From assembly GCF_900112265.1 (NCBI RefSeq), contig NZ_FOLO01000016.1, positions 1-64,000 of the forward strand: a DNA stretch of 64,000 bases, in the 5' to 3' direction. The notes under the pieces were generated by a model. That model did no database searches and was not told the origin of the DNA. It was given only the letters and a program-made list of their open reading frames with translations. Positions within the stretch are counted from its first letter, which is position 1. Each line of letters starts with the position of its first letter. Origin of the DNA: Pseudoalteromonas denitrificans DSM 6059. GTDB lineage: Bacteria; Pseudomonadota; Gammaproteobacteria; Enterobacterales; Alteromonadaceae. Below are positions 54,612-63,107 of this stretch, in pieces. The position numbers and the translations under genes are program-made.

Positions 54612-54980
54612 GTGGGACAAGTGAAAAAAATAATGATAGTGGATGATAGTCGGGTCTCAAGGATGATGATTAAAAGCATTGTTGTAGACAAAAATCCGCA
54701 TTGGGAAGTTTTAGAAGCGGGTAATACGGATGAGGCGTTAAAACTGAGTATAAACCAAGTTATTGATTATTTTTCTGTTGATTTAAATATGCCAGGGCGT
54801 GATGGCTTAGAGTTAATTGAATTACTTAAACCTGAATTTAAAAGTTCAAAGTTTGCACTTTTGACCGCAAATATACAACAAGCAACCCATGAAAGGGCTG
54901 AAAAACTCATTGTGCAATGCTTTAATAAACCTGTAACTAATGAAAGCATTAATCAAATGCTGAGGTATTTCAATGAATGA
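54612..54980 (+). CDS. CheY-like response regulator
   Basis: 122 residues, receiver domain only: acidic pair IMIVDDSRVSRMMI, phospho-acceptor Asp in YFSVDLNMPGRDGLE, the Thr/Ser switch region ALLTAN and the lysine in CFNKPV. The GTG start follows a strong TAGGAGG site. No output domain, so it acts by protein contact. It overlaps the CheC-like gene by eight bases, and that gene overlaps the kinase, so the three form one signalling operon. Confidence 0.93.
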   Translation: MGQVKKIMIVDDSRVSRMMIKSIVVDKNPHWEVLEAGNTDEALKLSINQVIDYFSVDLNMPGRDGLELIELLKPEFKSSKFALLTANIQQATHERAEKLIVQCFNKPVTNESINQMLRYFNE

Positions 54981-55584
54981 GGCTAATTTATTGAATGATC
55001 TTGAACAAGACTTTTTGGTTGAATTATTTAACTTAGGCATAGGCAAAGCGGCTGATTCTTTAAGCCAAATTGTTAATCAGGAAATTTTATTATCAGTACC
55101 TGATGTTGAGTATATTTCTCTTGAAACTTTAAATGAAAAAATGGGCGGGCACAAGGAGATTTGCAGCGTATCTCAATCGGTTAAAGGACAGTTTTGCGCA
55201 AATAGCATGCTACTCTTTCCGGAGCAAAGCAGTTTAGAAGTTGTAAAAAAAATGCTCGGTGATCAGTATTCAGATGAAACAATTGTTGAACTTCACCAAG
55301 AAGGTTTTACTGAGATAGGTAATATTGTTTTGAATGCATGCATAGGATCACTTGCTCAATCATTTGATGCCGAATTTAAAGTGGGTTTACCTTTTTATCA
55401 GATAGGTTCTGCCGATGATGTATTGCAAGCACCAGATCAGGAAAATATTTTATTTATTCGCATAAACTTAGTTTTAAGTGAAAGCAAAGTGGAAGGGTAT
55501 TTAATTTTTTTATTGGAGCAATTATCGTTTTCAAAATTTAAAGGTATGCTTAATCAGATGATAAAAGGACTTTTATCTAAATGA
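54973..55584 (+). CDS. CheC-like phosphatase
   Basis: 203 residues with two copies of the CheC/CheX active-site pattern Glu-x-x-Asn…Pro: ELFNLGIGKAADSLSQ and TEIGNIVLNACIGSLAQ, each followed by a proline about 20 residues on. CheC proteins remove the phosphate from CheY-type receivers, so the preceding receiver is the likely substrate. The gene is enclosed between the receiver and the hybrid kinase with overlaps on both sides. Confidence 0.85.
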   Translation: MNEANLLNDLEQDFLVELFNLGIGKAADSLSQIVNQEILLSVPDVEYISLETLNEKMGGHKEICSVSQSVKGQFCANSMLLFPEQSSLEVVKKMLGDQYSDETIVELHQEGFTEIGNIVLNACIGSLAQSFDAEFKVGLPFYQIGSADDVLQAPDQENILFIRINLVLSESKVEGYLIFLLEQLSFSKFKGMLNQMIKGLLSK

Positions 55585-57509
55585 AGCCTGACAAAGATAT
55601 TGATTTTGAAATTATAGATCAAATTAGTGTCGGCCTGATTGGTATTACATCACAAAGAAATATATTTCTTTGGAATCTTTGGATGGAGCAATATAGCGGT
55701 TTAAAGTCGAATATCACGTTAGATAAATCGTTAGCGAGTATTTTTCCTCAAGCTTATTCAGGGCGATTATTGAATGCAATAAATACTGTATTTGAACATA
55801 AAATGCCCTCTCTTTTATCTAATGTTTTTAATCATACTGTATTTCCTCTATATAGTTTTAATCAAAGTTTAATTCAGCAATCGATTAATGTTTTTCCGGT
55901 AAATTATAAAGGTGAAACATGCTGCATTATTCAGGTGATTGATGTTTCTGCAGCAGTTGCAAGAGAGCAGGCATTAGAGTGTCAGGTGATAGAACGCAAA
56001 AAAGCAGAGCTGGCTAAAAGTGAATTTTTAGCCAATATGAGTCATGAAATTAGAACGCCTTTAAATGGCGTATTAGGTATGTTGGAGCTATTAAAATGTG
56101 ATGATTTAGCACCCAAAACACAGGAATATATTAATGTCGCATATTCCAGTGCAAACGCATTATTATATATCGTAAATGATGTCTTGGATTTTTCTAAAAT
56201 AGAAGCTGGGAAATACGATATTGAACTTACCTCTTTTAATCTTTTAGAGTTTTTGGAGGAAATTATTCTATCGTTTGCTATGGCAGCACAACAAAAAAGA
56301 GTTGAGCTCAACTTGGATGCATCTAAACTAAAGATTATGATGGTTAAAGGAGATCCTAACCGAATCAAGCAAGTTTTAATGAATGTCATTTCTAATGCTT
56401 TAAAATTTACTGAAGTTGGACAAATAACGGTAAAAGTGGAAATTTTACCGATAGACCATCAAAATGCACAATTTATATGCCAGGTGATTGATACAGGGAT
56501 AGGTATTAAAAAACAATGTCAAAAAGCGCTGTTTTCACCTTTTAAGCAGGCTGATACCTCTATTGCATTAAAGTATGGGGGAACAGGGCTTGGTTTATCT
56601 ATCGCACGCCAATTATGTCATCTTATGGGAGGAGATATTGAAGTAAAAAGTGAAGTTGGGCAAGGGAGTTGTTTCACTTTTGATATTATGCTGAACTATA
56701 AAGCTGTGCATATTGAAAAGCCCATTTTAAAAAATAAGCAGGCATTGATTATAGGGCTAAGTACACTCAGTGCGAGTATTTTAAGTGCATACTTAACTGA
56801 AGCCGGTTGTGATGTTTTAATAACTGACTCTGTGCTTGAAATTTCAGATTTTACACAAGCAGAGATTGAGTTTTTATTTATATCAGCTGAATTTTATGAA
56901 AAACATTTTGATTTAATTAATCTACATATTCATCATAGAGGCTCGAAAATAAAACCGATAGCTGTTTATCCTTATTTTTTAAAGTCTAAACATATTAAAT
57001 CCCCCTATGTATTAACCCAGCCAATTTTAAAGTCGAACTTACTTGATTTGATCCAAGATAAACCAAAGCCTGTTAAAAAAAGTATGTCTTTGACGCAAGG
57101 TTTACAAAGGCACCTATATATTTTAGTTGTTGAGGATAATCCAATAAATCAAATTGTGATCAAAGAAATTTTAACTAAGTTGGGCTATCAGTTTAAACTG
57201 GCTAAAGATGGCATTGAGGCGTTAGATATTTTACAGAATCCTCAAAATCCTATATTTGATGTTATTTTAATGGATTGTAAAATGCCTAGGTTAGATGGCT
57301 TTGAAACCACCCTATGTATACGGCAGGGAAAGGCGGGTGATAAATATAAAAGTATTCATATTATCGCGCTTACTGCCAATGCAATCGAAACTGAAAAGCA
57401 GCACTGCTTTGACTCTGGCATGGATGACTTTTTAAGTAAACCTATAGATGTTGAAAAATTGTTCCAAACATTAAATACGTTTGAAAGCAATAAACTTAAA
57501 ATAACTTAA
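55581..57509 (+). CDS. Soluble hybrid sensor histidine kinase (PAS–HisKA–HATPase–REC)
   Basis: 642 residues. PAS-like N-terminus (1–120), H-box EFLANMSHEIRTPLNGVLGM (about 148–167), ATP-binding motifs in NVISNALKFTE, DTGIGI and GGTGLGLSIARQL, a degenerate linker receiver-like region, and a C-terminal receiver with ILVVEDNPINQIVI and the Asp in ILMDCKMPRLDGFE. No membrane segment. It is predicted to phosphorylate its own receiver and possibly the upstream CheY-like protein. Its stop is at 57509. Confidence 0.93.
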   Translation: MKPDKDIDFEIIDQISVGLIGITSQRNIFLWNLWMEQYSGLKSNITLDKSLASIFPQAYSGRLLNAINTVFEHKMPSLLSNVFNHTVFPLYSFNQSLIQQSINVFPVNYKGETCCIIQVIDVSAAVAREQALECQVIERKKAELAKSEFLANMSHEIRTPLNGVLGMLELLKCDDLAPKTQEYINVAYSSANALLYIVNDVLDFSKIEAGKYDIELTSFNLLEFLEEIILSFAMAAQQKRVELNLDASKLKIMMVKGDPNRIKQVLMNVISNALKFTEVGQITVKVEILPIDHQNAQFICQVIDTGIGIKKQCQKALFSPFKQADTSIALKYGGTGLGLSIARQLCHLMGGDIEVKSEVGQGSCFTFDIMLNYKAVHIEKPILKNKQALIIGLSTLSASILSAYLTEAGCDVLITDSVLEISDFTQAEIEFLFISAEFYEKHFDLINLHIHHRGSKIKPIAVYPYFLKSKHIKSPYVLTQPILKSNLLDLIQDKPKPVKKSMSLTQGLQRHLYILVVEDNPINQIVIKEILTKLGYQFKLAKDGIEALDILQNPQNPIFDVILMDCKMPRLDGFETTLCIRQGKAGDKYKSIHIIALTANAIETEKQHCFDSGMDDFLSKPIDVEKLFQTLNTFESNKLKIT

Positions 57510-57811
57510 ACTGTGTATTTGTATCTGACTTTTACTTTGGTTTGATAGCAGTTTAATGCTGCCTGCACTGTAATATGTCATCTAGAAATTGGTCTCACTT
57601 GTTAAGATTATCACTGAGGAAATAGGTATCTCCTTTTTGTTGAAGCATTGAGTATGTTGTAATTAATAGATTTATTAACTCTGCTTTCAAGTCATAAAAT
57701 TGAAATTTTACTAAAACAAAACTGTCACTTAAGCGCAATCTAAGTGTCATTATTTCCTCATAGAATTGACCCTAATATTTTGATAGATAAATTACCTATA
57801 GGGTTATAGTG
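57510..57811. other. Gene-free leader region of the TonB cluster
   Basis: About 300 bases before the DUF3450 gene. It must contain the cluster promoter, but I see no clear Fur box or sigma70 pair and no ORF. Confidence 0.5.
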
Positions 57812-58564
57812 ATGAAATACGTCAAACCTCTGTTGTTAGCCTCAGCAATTGCAATCAGCTTTACGAGTTCAGCAAGCGATCTAGATAAAGTGATCTCTTC
57901 AAGTAGTCAAATTAATGAAACAGCTGCTACTTCACAAATTAAAATTGATAAAATTGCAGATTCTATGCAATCAAGATTGCAACAATTCAAAACCTTAAAT
58001 AAGGAAGTTGAAGGTCTTGAGGTTTATAACAAACAAGTTCAAAAACAAATCACTAATCAGCTAACTGAAATGGCAGAATTAGCTGCGTCTATGGATCAGG
58101 TTTCGGTGATTGAACGCCAAATTACACCTTTAATGCTTCGTATGATCGCCGGCTTAGAGCAGTTCATCACATTAGATGTGCCATTTTTAGCTCAAGAGCG
58201 CAGTGAACGTATCAATAAACTTAAGAAAATGATGGATAGTGCTGATATAGCCTCCAGTGAAAAATTTAGACGTGTACTAGAAGCATACCAAGTTGAAGTT
58301 GATTATGGACGCACCATAGAGGCGTATACACAATTGCTTGTTGTGGATGGTGTTGAGCGTGAAGTTGACTTTTTGCGAGTAGGACGCCTCGATTTAATTT
58401 ATTTAACACGTGATGGCAAACAAGCGGGTGTGTGGGATAAAAAAGCAAAAACATTCATTGTTTTACCAGACTCTAATATCAGTCAAATTAACAAAGGTTT
58501 GCGTATTGCACGTAAACAACTTGCGCCAAATATGATCAGTTTACCCGTTCAAGCCGCTGAATAA
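57812..58564 (+). CDS. DUF3450 periplasmic coiled-coil protein of the TonB cluster
   Basis: 250 residues: a signal peptide (PLLLASAIAISFTSSAS), then long heptad-patterned helices (about 30–160) and a compact C-terminal part (LRVGRLDLIYLTRDGKQAGV). The family usually precedes the TtpC/ExbB gene in marine gammaproteobacteria and is thought to assist the TonB motor; the exact role is unknown. The ATG at 57812 is preferred over the GTG one codon earlier. Ten bases separate it from the next gene. Confidence 0.88.
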   Translation: MKYVKPLLLASAIAISFTSSASDLDKVISSSSQINETAATSQIKIDKIADSMQSRLQQFKTLNKEVEGLEVYNKQVQKQITNQLTEMAELAASMDQVSVIERQITPLMLRMIAGLEQFITLDVPFLAQERSERINKLKKMMDSADIASSEKFRRVLEAYQVEVDYGRTIEAYTQLLVVDGVEREVDFLRVGRLDLIYLTRDGKQAGVWDKKAKTFIVLPDSNISQINKGLRIARKQLAPNMISLPVQAAE

Positions 58565-58574
58565 GGACATTAAT

Positions 58575-59948
58575 ATGAAATTTGTAAAAACACTCATCTT
58601 AGGTGGTTTGTTTACAACCGCAACTTCGCAAGTTAACGCTCAAGCCATAGATTTAGATCAATTATTAAAAACGATTGAACAAGGTCAGCAAGTACAAACT
58701 GTACAAAATAAACAACGTGAACAAGCGTTTATTTCTAGTCAGTCACAACAAGTCGCTAAATTAAAACAAGTTCAAAATAATCGTAATCGTTTATTGCAAC
58801 AGTCTGAAAATTTAGAAACACAGTTTGAAGAAAATGAAATAAAACTTGGTAATTTAACGGGGGCATTAAATAAACGCATGGGGTCCTTAAAGGAGTTATT
58901 TGGTGTACTGCAACAAGTTGCTGGAGATACTAAAAATAAATTTTCGACTTCAAATATATCGGCCGAATTGCCTGGGCGTGGAAAATTTATGGATGAGTTA
59001 GCCCAAAAAATGGGAGAAAGCTCAAAACTTGCTTCCATAGAAGATATTGAAAAAGTGTGGTTTGAACTACAAAGAGAAATGACAGAGCAAGGTAAAGTTA
59101 AACGTTTTGAGTCAGAAGTTATTATTTCGGGTGGCAGTAAAATAAAGCAGGAAGTTGTACGTGTTGGCGCTTTTAATTTGATTTCAAACGGAAAATACCT
59201 TGAATACAATGACAATACACAATCGTTATCTGAACTTACACGTCAACCTACAGGAAGGTTTTTAGACAGTGCGCAAGATATGCAAATAGCAAAGTCTGGT
59301 TTTGTTGATTTTTATTTAGATCCTACGGGCGGCTCTATTTTAGGTTTATTAGTGCAAGCACCCGGTGTCGATGAGCAAGTGCATCAAGGTGGTTCGGTGG
59401 GTTATGTGATACTTGCTGTTGGTTTAATTGCACTCATTATTTCACTTGAACGCTTTATTTCTTTATTTTTAATCGGGGGAAAAATGCGTCGCCAATTAAA
59501 AGATAAAGTTGCCCGTGATGATAACCCTCTTGGTCGAGTGATGAAAATTAAAGATCAATTTCCACATGTTGCCTACGATACTTTGGAACTTAAATTAAGT
59601 GAAGCTATTTTACGAGAAATGCCAAAAATTACACGTAACCTTACTTTAATTAAAATTATTTCAGTAGTTGCCCCGCTTTTAGGTTTATTAGGTACAGTTA
59701 CGGGCATGATCAATACTTTCCAAGCGATCACCTTGTTTGGTACCGGTGACCCTAAATTAATGGCGGGAGGGATTTCTCAAGCACTTGTCACAACAGTACT
59801 CGGTTTGGTTGTTGCAATACCCACGGTTTTTCTTTACACAATTTTAAATACGCGTTCAAAAGGTTTGTTATTAACACTTCAAGAGCAAAGTGCAGGCATT
59901 ATCGCAGAACGAAGTGAGTCGTCAGAGCTTAATAAAGAAGGGGCCTAA
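58575..59948 (+). CDS. TtpC-type MotA/TolQ/ExbB family protein
   Basis: 457 residues. After a signal peptide there is a ~260-residue periplasmic coiled-coil part (residues 30–270), which is absent from ordinary ExbB, then the proton-channel domain with GYVILAVGLIALIISLERFI and the conserved helices LIKIISVVAPLLGLLGTVTG and LVTTVLGLVVAIPTVF. In Vibrio, TtpC is a required extra part of the TonB2 system. It ends one base before the ATG of the second ExbB. Confidence 0.9.
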   Translation: MKFVKTLILGGLFTTATSQVNAQAIDLDQLLKTIEQGQQVQTVQNKQREQAFISSQSQQVAKLKQVQNNRNRLLQQSENLETQFEENEIKLGNLTGALNKRMGSLKELFGVLQQVAGDTKNKFSTSNISAELPGRGKFMDELAQKMGESSKLASIEDIEKVWFELQREMTEQGKVKRFESEVIISGGSKIKQEVVRVGAFNLISNGKYLEYNDNTQSLSELTRQPTGRFLDSAQDMQIAKSGFVDFYLDPTGGSILGLLVQAPGVDEQVHQGGSVGYVILAVGLIALIISLERFISLFLIGGKMRRQLKDKVARDDNPLGRVMKIKDQFPHVAYDTLELKLSEAILREMPKITRNLTLIKIISVVAPLLGLLGTVTGMINTFQAITLFGTGDPKLMAGGISQALVTTVLGLVVAIPTVFLYTILNTRSKGLLLTLQEQSAGIIAERSESSELNKEGA

Positions 59949-59949
59949 C

Positions 59950-60477
59950 ATGGTGCTCATCTTGGATGCAATTACTGCAATCCGTGAGTTTTTAGATACA
60001 GGTGGCCAGGTGTTATTGGCCATTGGTGTACTCATTTTTGCAATGTGGTTATTGATTTTAGAGCGGTTTATTTTTCTTTCTTTTGGCTATCGGTCATATA
60101 AAAGTAAGTTAAAAAATACATGGTTTGCCAGAAATGAAAGAAATAGCTGGAATGCAGCGCAAATAAAACAAGCCTGGGTATCACGTGCGAGTATGAAGCT
60201 AAATGCAAATTTACCTTTGATCAATGTAATGGTGGCTTTATGTCCTTTATTAGGTTTGATGGGCACAGTCACTGGTATGATTGAAGTATTTGATGTGATG
60301 GCTATAACGGGTACTGGTAGTGCACGTTCAATGGCATCAGGGGTATCAAAAGCAACAATTCCCACAATGGCGGGCATGGTTGGTGCGCTATCGGGTGTAT
60401 TTGCTTCTACTTATTTGCAACGAAAAGCAAAACGAGAAGTGGCGTTGTTAGAAGATAAAATGGTTTTAGATCATTAA
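59950..60477 (+). CDS. exbB: ExbB proton-channel subunit
   Basis: 175 residues from the ATG at 59950 (AAGGGGC site). Three membrane helices: VLLAIGVLIFAMWLLILERF, then the pore helices LINVMVALCPLLGLMGTVTG and ATIPTMAGMVGALSGVFAST. It forms the stator with ExbD that uses the proton gradient to drive TonB. Shorter and without the periplasmic extension of the upstream paralogue, so the cluster has two unlike ExbB-type proteins. Confidence 0.92.
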   Translation: MVLILDAITAIREFLDTGGQVLLAIGVLIFAMWLLILERFIFLSFGYRSYKSKLKNTWFARNERNSWNAAQIKQAWVSRASMKLNANLPLINVMVALCPLLGLMGTVTGMIEVFDVMAITGTGSARSMASGVSKATIPTMAGMVGALSGVFASTYLQRKAKREVALLEDKMVLDH

Positions 60478-60524
60478 GTTTAAAGGGTGATTTAATTCAC
60501 CCTGATATTAAGTAGGATAAGATT

Positions 60525-60935
60525 ATGAGAGCACCACTAGCACAAATTTTTCAAGAAGATGAAGCGGAAGAGATTAACATGACACCCATGTTGGATGTTG
60601 TTTTTATTATGCTTATTTTCTTTATTGTGACAGCAACCTTTGTAAAAGAGTCTGGTATAGATGTGAACCGACCTGAGGCTGCGACAGCAGTTAAAAAAGA
60701 AAGAGCAAGTATATTAGTTGCTATCTCAGATGAAGGTGCCGTTTGGATCAATAAACGTCAGATCGATATTCGTGCGGTACAAGCCAATATTGAAAGGTTA
60801 AAAGCTGAGAATCCACAGGGTTCAGTTGTTATCCAAGCGGACAAAAAATCAACCACAGATACTTTAATAAAAGTGATGGACGCAGCAAGAGCTGCGGGTG
60901 TTTTTGATGTCTCTATTGCGGCACAAGAAGCTTAG
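60525..60935 (+). CDS. exbD: ExbD biopolymer transport subunit
   Basis: 136 residues. Short cytoplasmic N-terminus, one membrane helix carrying the essential proton-binding aspartate (NMTPMLDVVFIMLIFFIVTA), and a periplasmic domain (IDIRAVQANIERLKAENPQG). Works with ExbB to energise TonB. It lies 47 bases after exbB behind TAGGAT and is followed 16 bases later by tonB. Confidence 0.95.
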   Translation: MRAPLAQIFQEDEAEEINMTPMLDVVFIMLIFFIVTATFVKESGIDVNRPEAATAVKKERASILVAISDEGAVWINKRQIDIRAVQANIERLKAENPQGSVVIQADKKSTTDTLIKVMDAARAAGVFDVSIAAQEA

Positions 60936-60951
60936 ATTTAATAGGATTATT

Positions 60952-61557
60952 ATGCGTTATTTAATTTCATTTATTATCGCGGCATTTGTTACTTTAGCAC
61001 TATTTTTAGGAATGCAGTCATTGATCCAAAGTGGTGATGGCCAGCTATCTGAGCCTGCAAAAGGTAATGTTTTGGATTTTGTTCGTTTAAAAAAAGAACA
61101 GGTCGTTGAGAAGAAGCAACGTAAGCCACAAAAACCGCCAAAACCAAAAGAGCCTCCACCGCCTATGGAGGCGCCAAAAGTAAGTAATAGCAAGGCACAA
61201 GCGCAAACGTCAAGTTTTGATTTTGGCGCTAACATTGATGCAGATGTGAATTTAGGCAGTGGTTTGTCTTTAGGGTCGGGAGATGGAGAGTATTTACCTA
61301 TTGTTAAGGTCTCTCCTGTTTATCCTAGGCGTGCATTATCTCGGGGTATTGAGGGATATGTCATAGTGGAATTTACAGTAACAAAAAATGGCACTGTTAT
61401 AGCCCCTGTTGTTGTTAATGCAAAACCGGAAGGATTATTTGACCGTGCTGCAATGGATGCTGTGCTTAAGTTTAAATATAAACCTAGAGTCGTCGATGGT
61501 GAGGCTGTGGCTGTAGCGGGTGTGCAAAATAAAATTAGCTTTGAGATAAGTGGTTAA
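60952..61557 (+). CDS. tonB: TonB energy-transducing protein (TonB2 type)
   Basis: 201 residues from the ATG at 60952 (AGGA site). One N-terminal helix (LISFIIAAFVTLALFLGM), a Lys/Pro-rich periplasmic spacer (KKQRKPQKPPKPKEPPPP), and a TonB C-terminal domain (LPIVKVSPVYPRRALSRGIE, then GYVIVEFTVTKNGTV and FKYKPRVVDGEAV). The short spacer fits TonB2-type proteins. It transfers energy from the ExbB/ExbD/TtpC complex to outer-membrane receptors; none is encoded nearby. Confidence 0.95.
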   Translation: MRYLISFIIAAFVTLALFLGMQSLIQSGDGQLSEPAKGNVLDFVRLKKEQVVEKKQRKPQKPPKPKEPPPPMEAPKVSNSKAQAQTSSFDFGANIDADVNLGSGLSLGSGDGEYLPIVKVSPVYPRRALSRGIEGYVIVEFTVTKNGTVIAPVVVNAKPEGLFDRAAMDAVLKFKYKPRVVDGEAVAVAGVQNKISFEISG

Positions 61558-61568
61558 GGAATAAAACT

Positions 61569-62876
61569 ATGCAAAAAATAAAATCGACAATTATTTATTC
61601 AGCCTATTTTGTTGCGGCTATAACATTACCAAGCATGATTTCTATTGTGCCGGGGATCTCTATTTTTACTGCGTTTGCTGAAGAAGTTAAAACTAAAAAA
61701 GTTCCCGCATTGCGTAACAAGGTATATGCTCAGCTAGCAAGGGCACAAAAATTAGCAGATGATGGTAAGGTCGCTGATGGCTTAGCAGCATTGGATGATA
61801 TTAAACGTAAATCGGGCAGTATGAATGATTATGAAGTTGCTATGATGCATAACTTTTATGGTTTCATTTATTACAATCAAAATGATTTACCAAAAGCCAT
61901 TAATGCATTTGAACTTGTAGTTGAACAAAACAATATTCCAGAGTCTTTAAAATTATCAACTTTATTCAGCTTAGCGCAGCTGGCGATGGCACAGAATCAA
62001 TATTCAGAAGTTGTGAATTATTTAACGCGTTGGGATGAAATTAATATAAAACCAAAAACAGATAGTTATTATGTCCTTAAATCACAAGCATTATATCAAG
62101 ATAAACAATTTCAAATGTCACTTGATAATATCTCATTGGCCATAGACTTAGCCGAAACGGATAATAAGATACCAAAAGAAAATTGGCTCGTTTTGCAAAG
62201 AGCATTATTTTACGCTTTAAATCAAACAGATAAAGTAACAATTGTGCTTGAAAAAATGGTCAAGTTGTATAATAAGCCTAAATACTGGTTACAGCTTGGC
62301 AATATGTATGGTGAATTAGGTGAAGAAGCTAAACAACTGGCTATTTTTGAGTCGGCAAAACAGCAAGGTTTTATTACTAAAAAGTCTGATATTAGAAATA
62401 TGGCACAGGTTTATTTATTTAATGGGTTAGCATTTAAAGCAGCACAAATGATGCAAAATGGCTTAGATACTGGTGTGGTTGATAGTAATGATAAAAACTT
62501 TGCTTTTGTGGCTGAATCTTTTATGCAAGCAAAAGAAGATGAGCAGGCGATTTTATTTTTTAAAAAGGCATCTAAAATTTCAAAAATAGGGAAGTATGAT
62601 CAAAGGCTTGCTGAGCTATATCTTAATAATGAGCTGTTTGAAGAAGCAGCAGACTCAGCGCGTTTAGCCTTGGATAAGGGGCTTGCTGAAGGAGAGTCAA
62701 ATTCATATATCGCCCTAGGTATGGCACAGTATAATTTAGAAAATTTTGATGCATCAATCTTGGCTTTTGAGCAAGCGAAAGAGCACATTAAAGCACGCAA
62801 ATTGGCTTCTCAATGGTTAAAGTTCGTAAAGCGAGAACAATTAAACGCACAAACATTAAAAACGGCTTATTTGTAA
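61569..62876 (+). CDS. TPR-repeat protein of the TonB cluster
   Basis: 435 residues: a signal peptide or anchor (about 9–35) and tandem TPR-like helices throughout (for example GFIYYNQNDLPKAINAFELV and NSYIALGMAQYNLENFDASI). TPR proteins follow tonB2 in several marine bacteria and may scaffold the complex or a receptor; the function is not established. It starts 11 bases after tonB and ends the operon, with a strong terminator 110 bases downstream. Confidence 0.88.
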   Translation: MQKIKSTIIYSAYFVAAITLPSMISIVPGISIFTAFAEEVKTKKVPALRNKVYAQLARAQKLADDGKVADGLAALDDIKRKSGSMNDYEVAMMHNFYGFIYYNQNDLPKAINAFELVVEQNNIPESLKLSTLFSLAQLAMAQNQYSEVVNYLTRWDEINIKPKTDSYYVLKSQALYQDKQFQMSLDNISLAIDLAETDNKIPKENWLVLQRALFYALNQTDKVTIVLEKMVKLYNKPKYWLQLGNMYGELGEEAKQLAIFESAKQQGFITKKSDIRNMAQVYLFNGLAFKAAQMMQNGLDTGVVDSNDKNFAFVAESFMQAKEDEQAILFFKKASKISKIGKYDQRLAELYLNNELFEEAADSARLALDKGLAEGESNSYIALGMAQYNLENFDASILAFEQAKEHIKARKLASQWLKFVKREQLNAQTLKTAYL

Positions 62877-62985
62877 TTAATATCAATAACGAGATTAGAT
62901 TTTAAATCTAACGAGTCAGGCGTATTGTATTTTTATACTGCAAAGTAATAATAATTTAAAATATTTAAATCAATATTGTCTCTTT

Positions 62986-63010
62986 AACCTCTTCTATGAA
63001 GAGGTTTTTT
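62986..63010 (+). terminator. Rho-independent terminator of the TonB cluster
   Basis: AACCTCTTC (62986–62994) pairs perfectly with GAAGAGGTT (62998–63006) over a three-base loop, followed by TTTTATTTTT. Confidence 0.93.
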
Positions 63011-63107
63011 ATTTTTATGAAGAAAATATATTGCCATGGCACAATCCATGTAAAGATAAAGATAGCGTTGTCATTTTTAGTATGGGTTTAAGGAAATTGG
63101 TTTTAAT

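Noticed and set aside
57510..57811. Fur box before the TonB cluster
   Set aside because: Expected from the function, but no stretch resembles the GATAATGATAATCATTATC consensus well enough to call.
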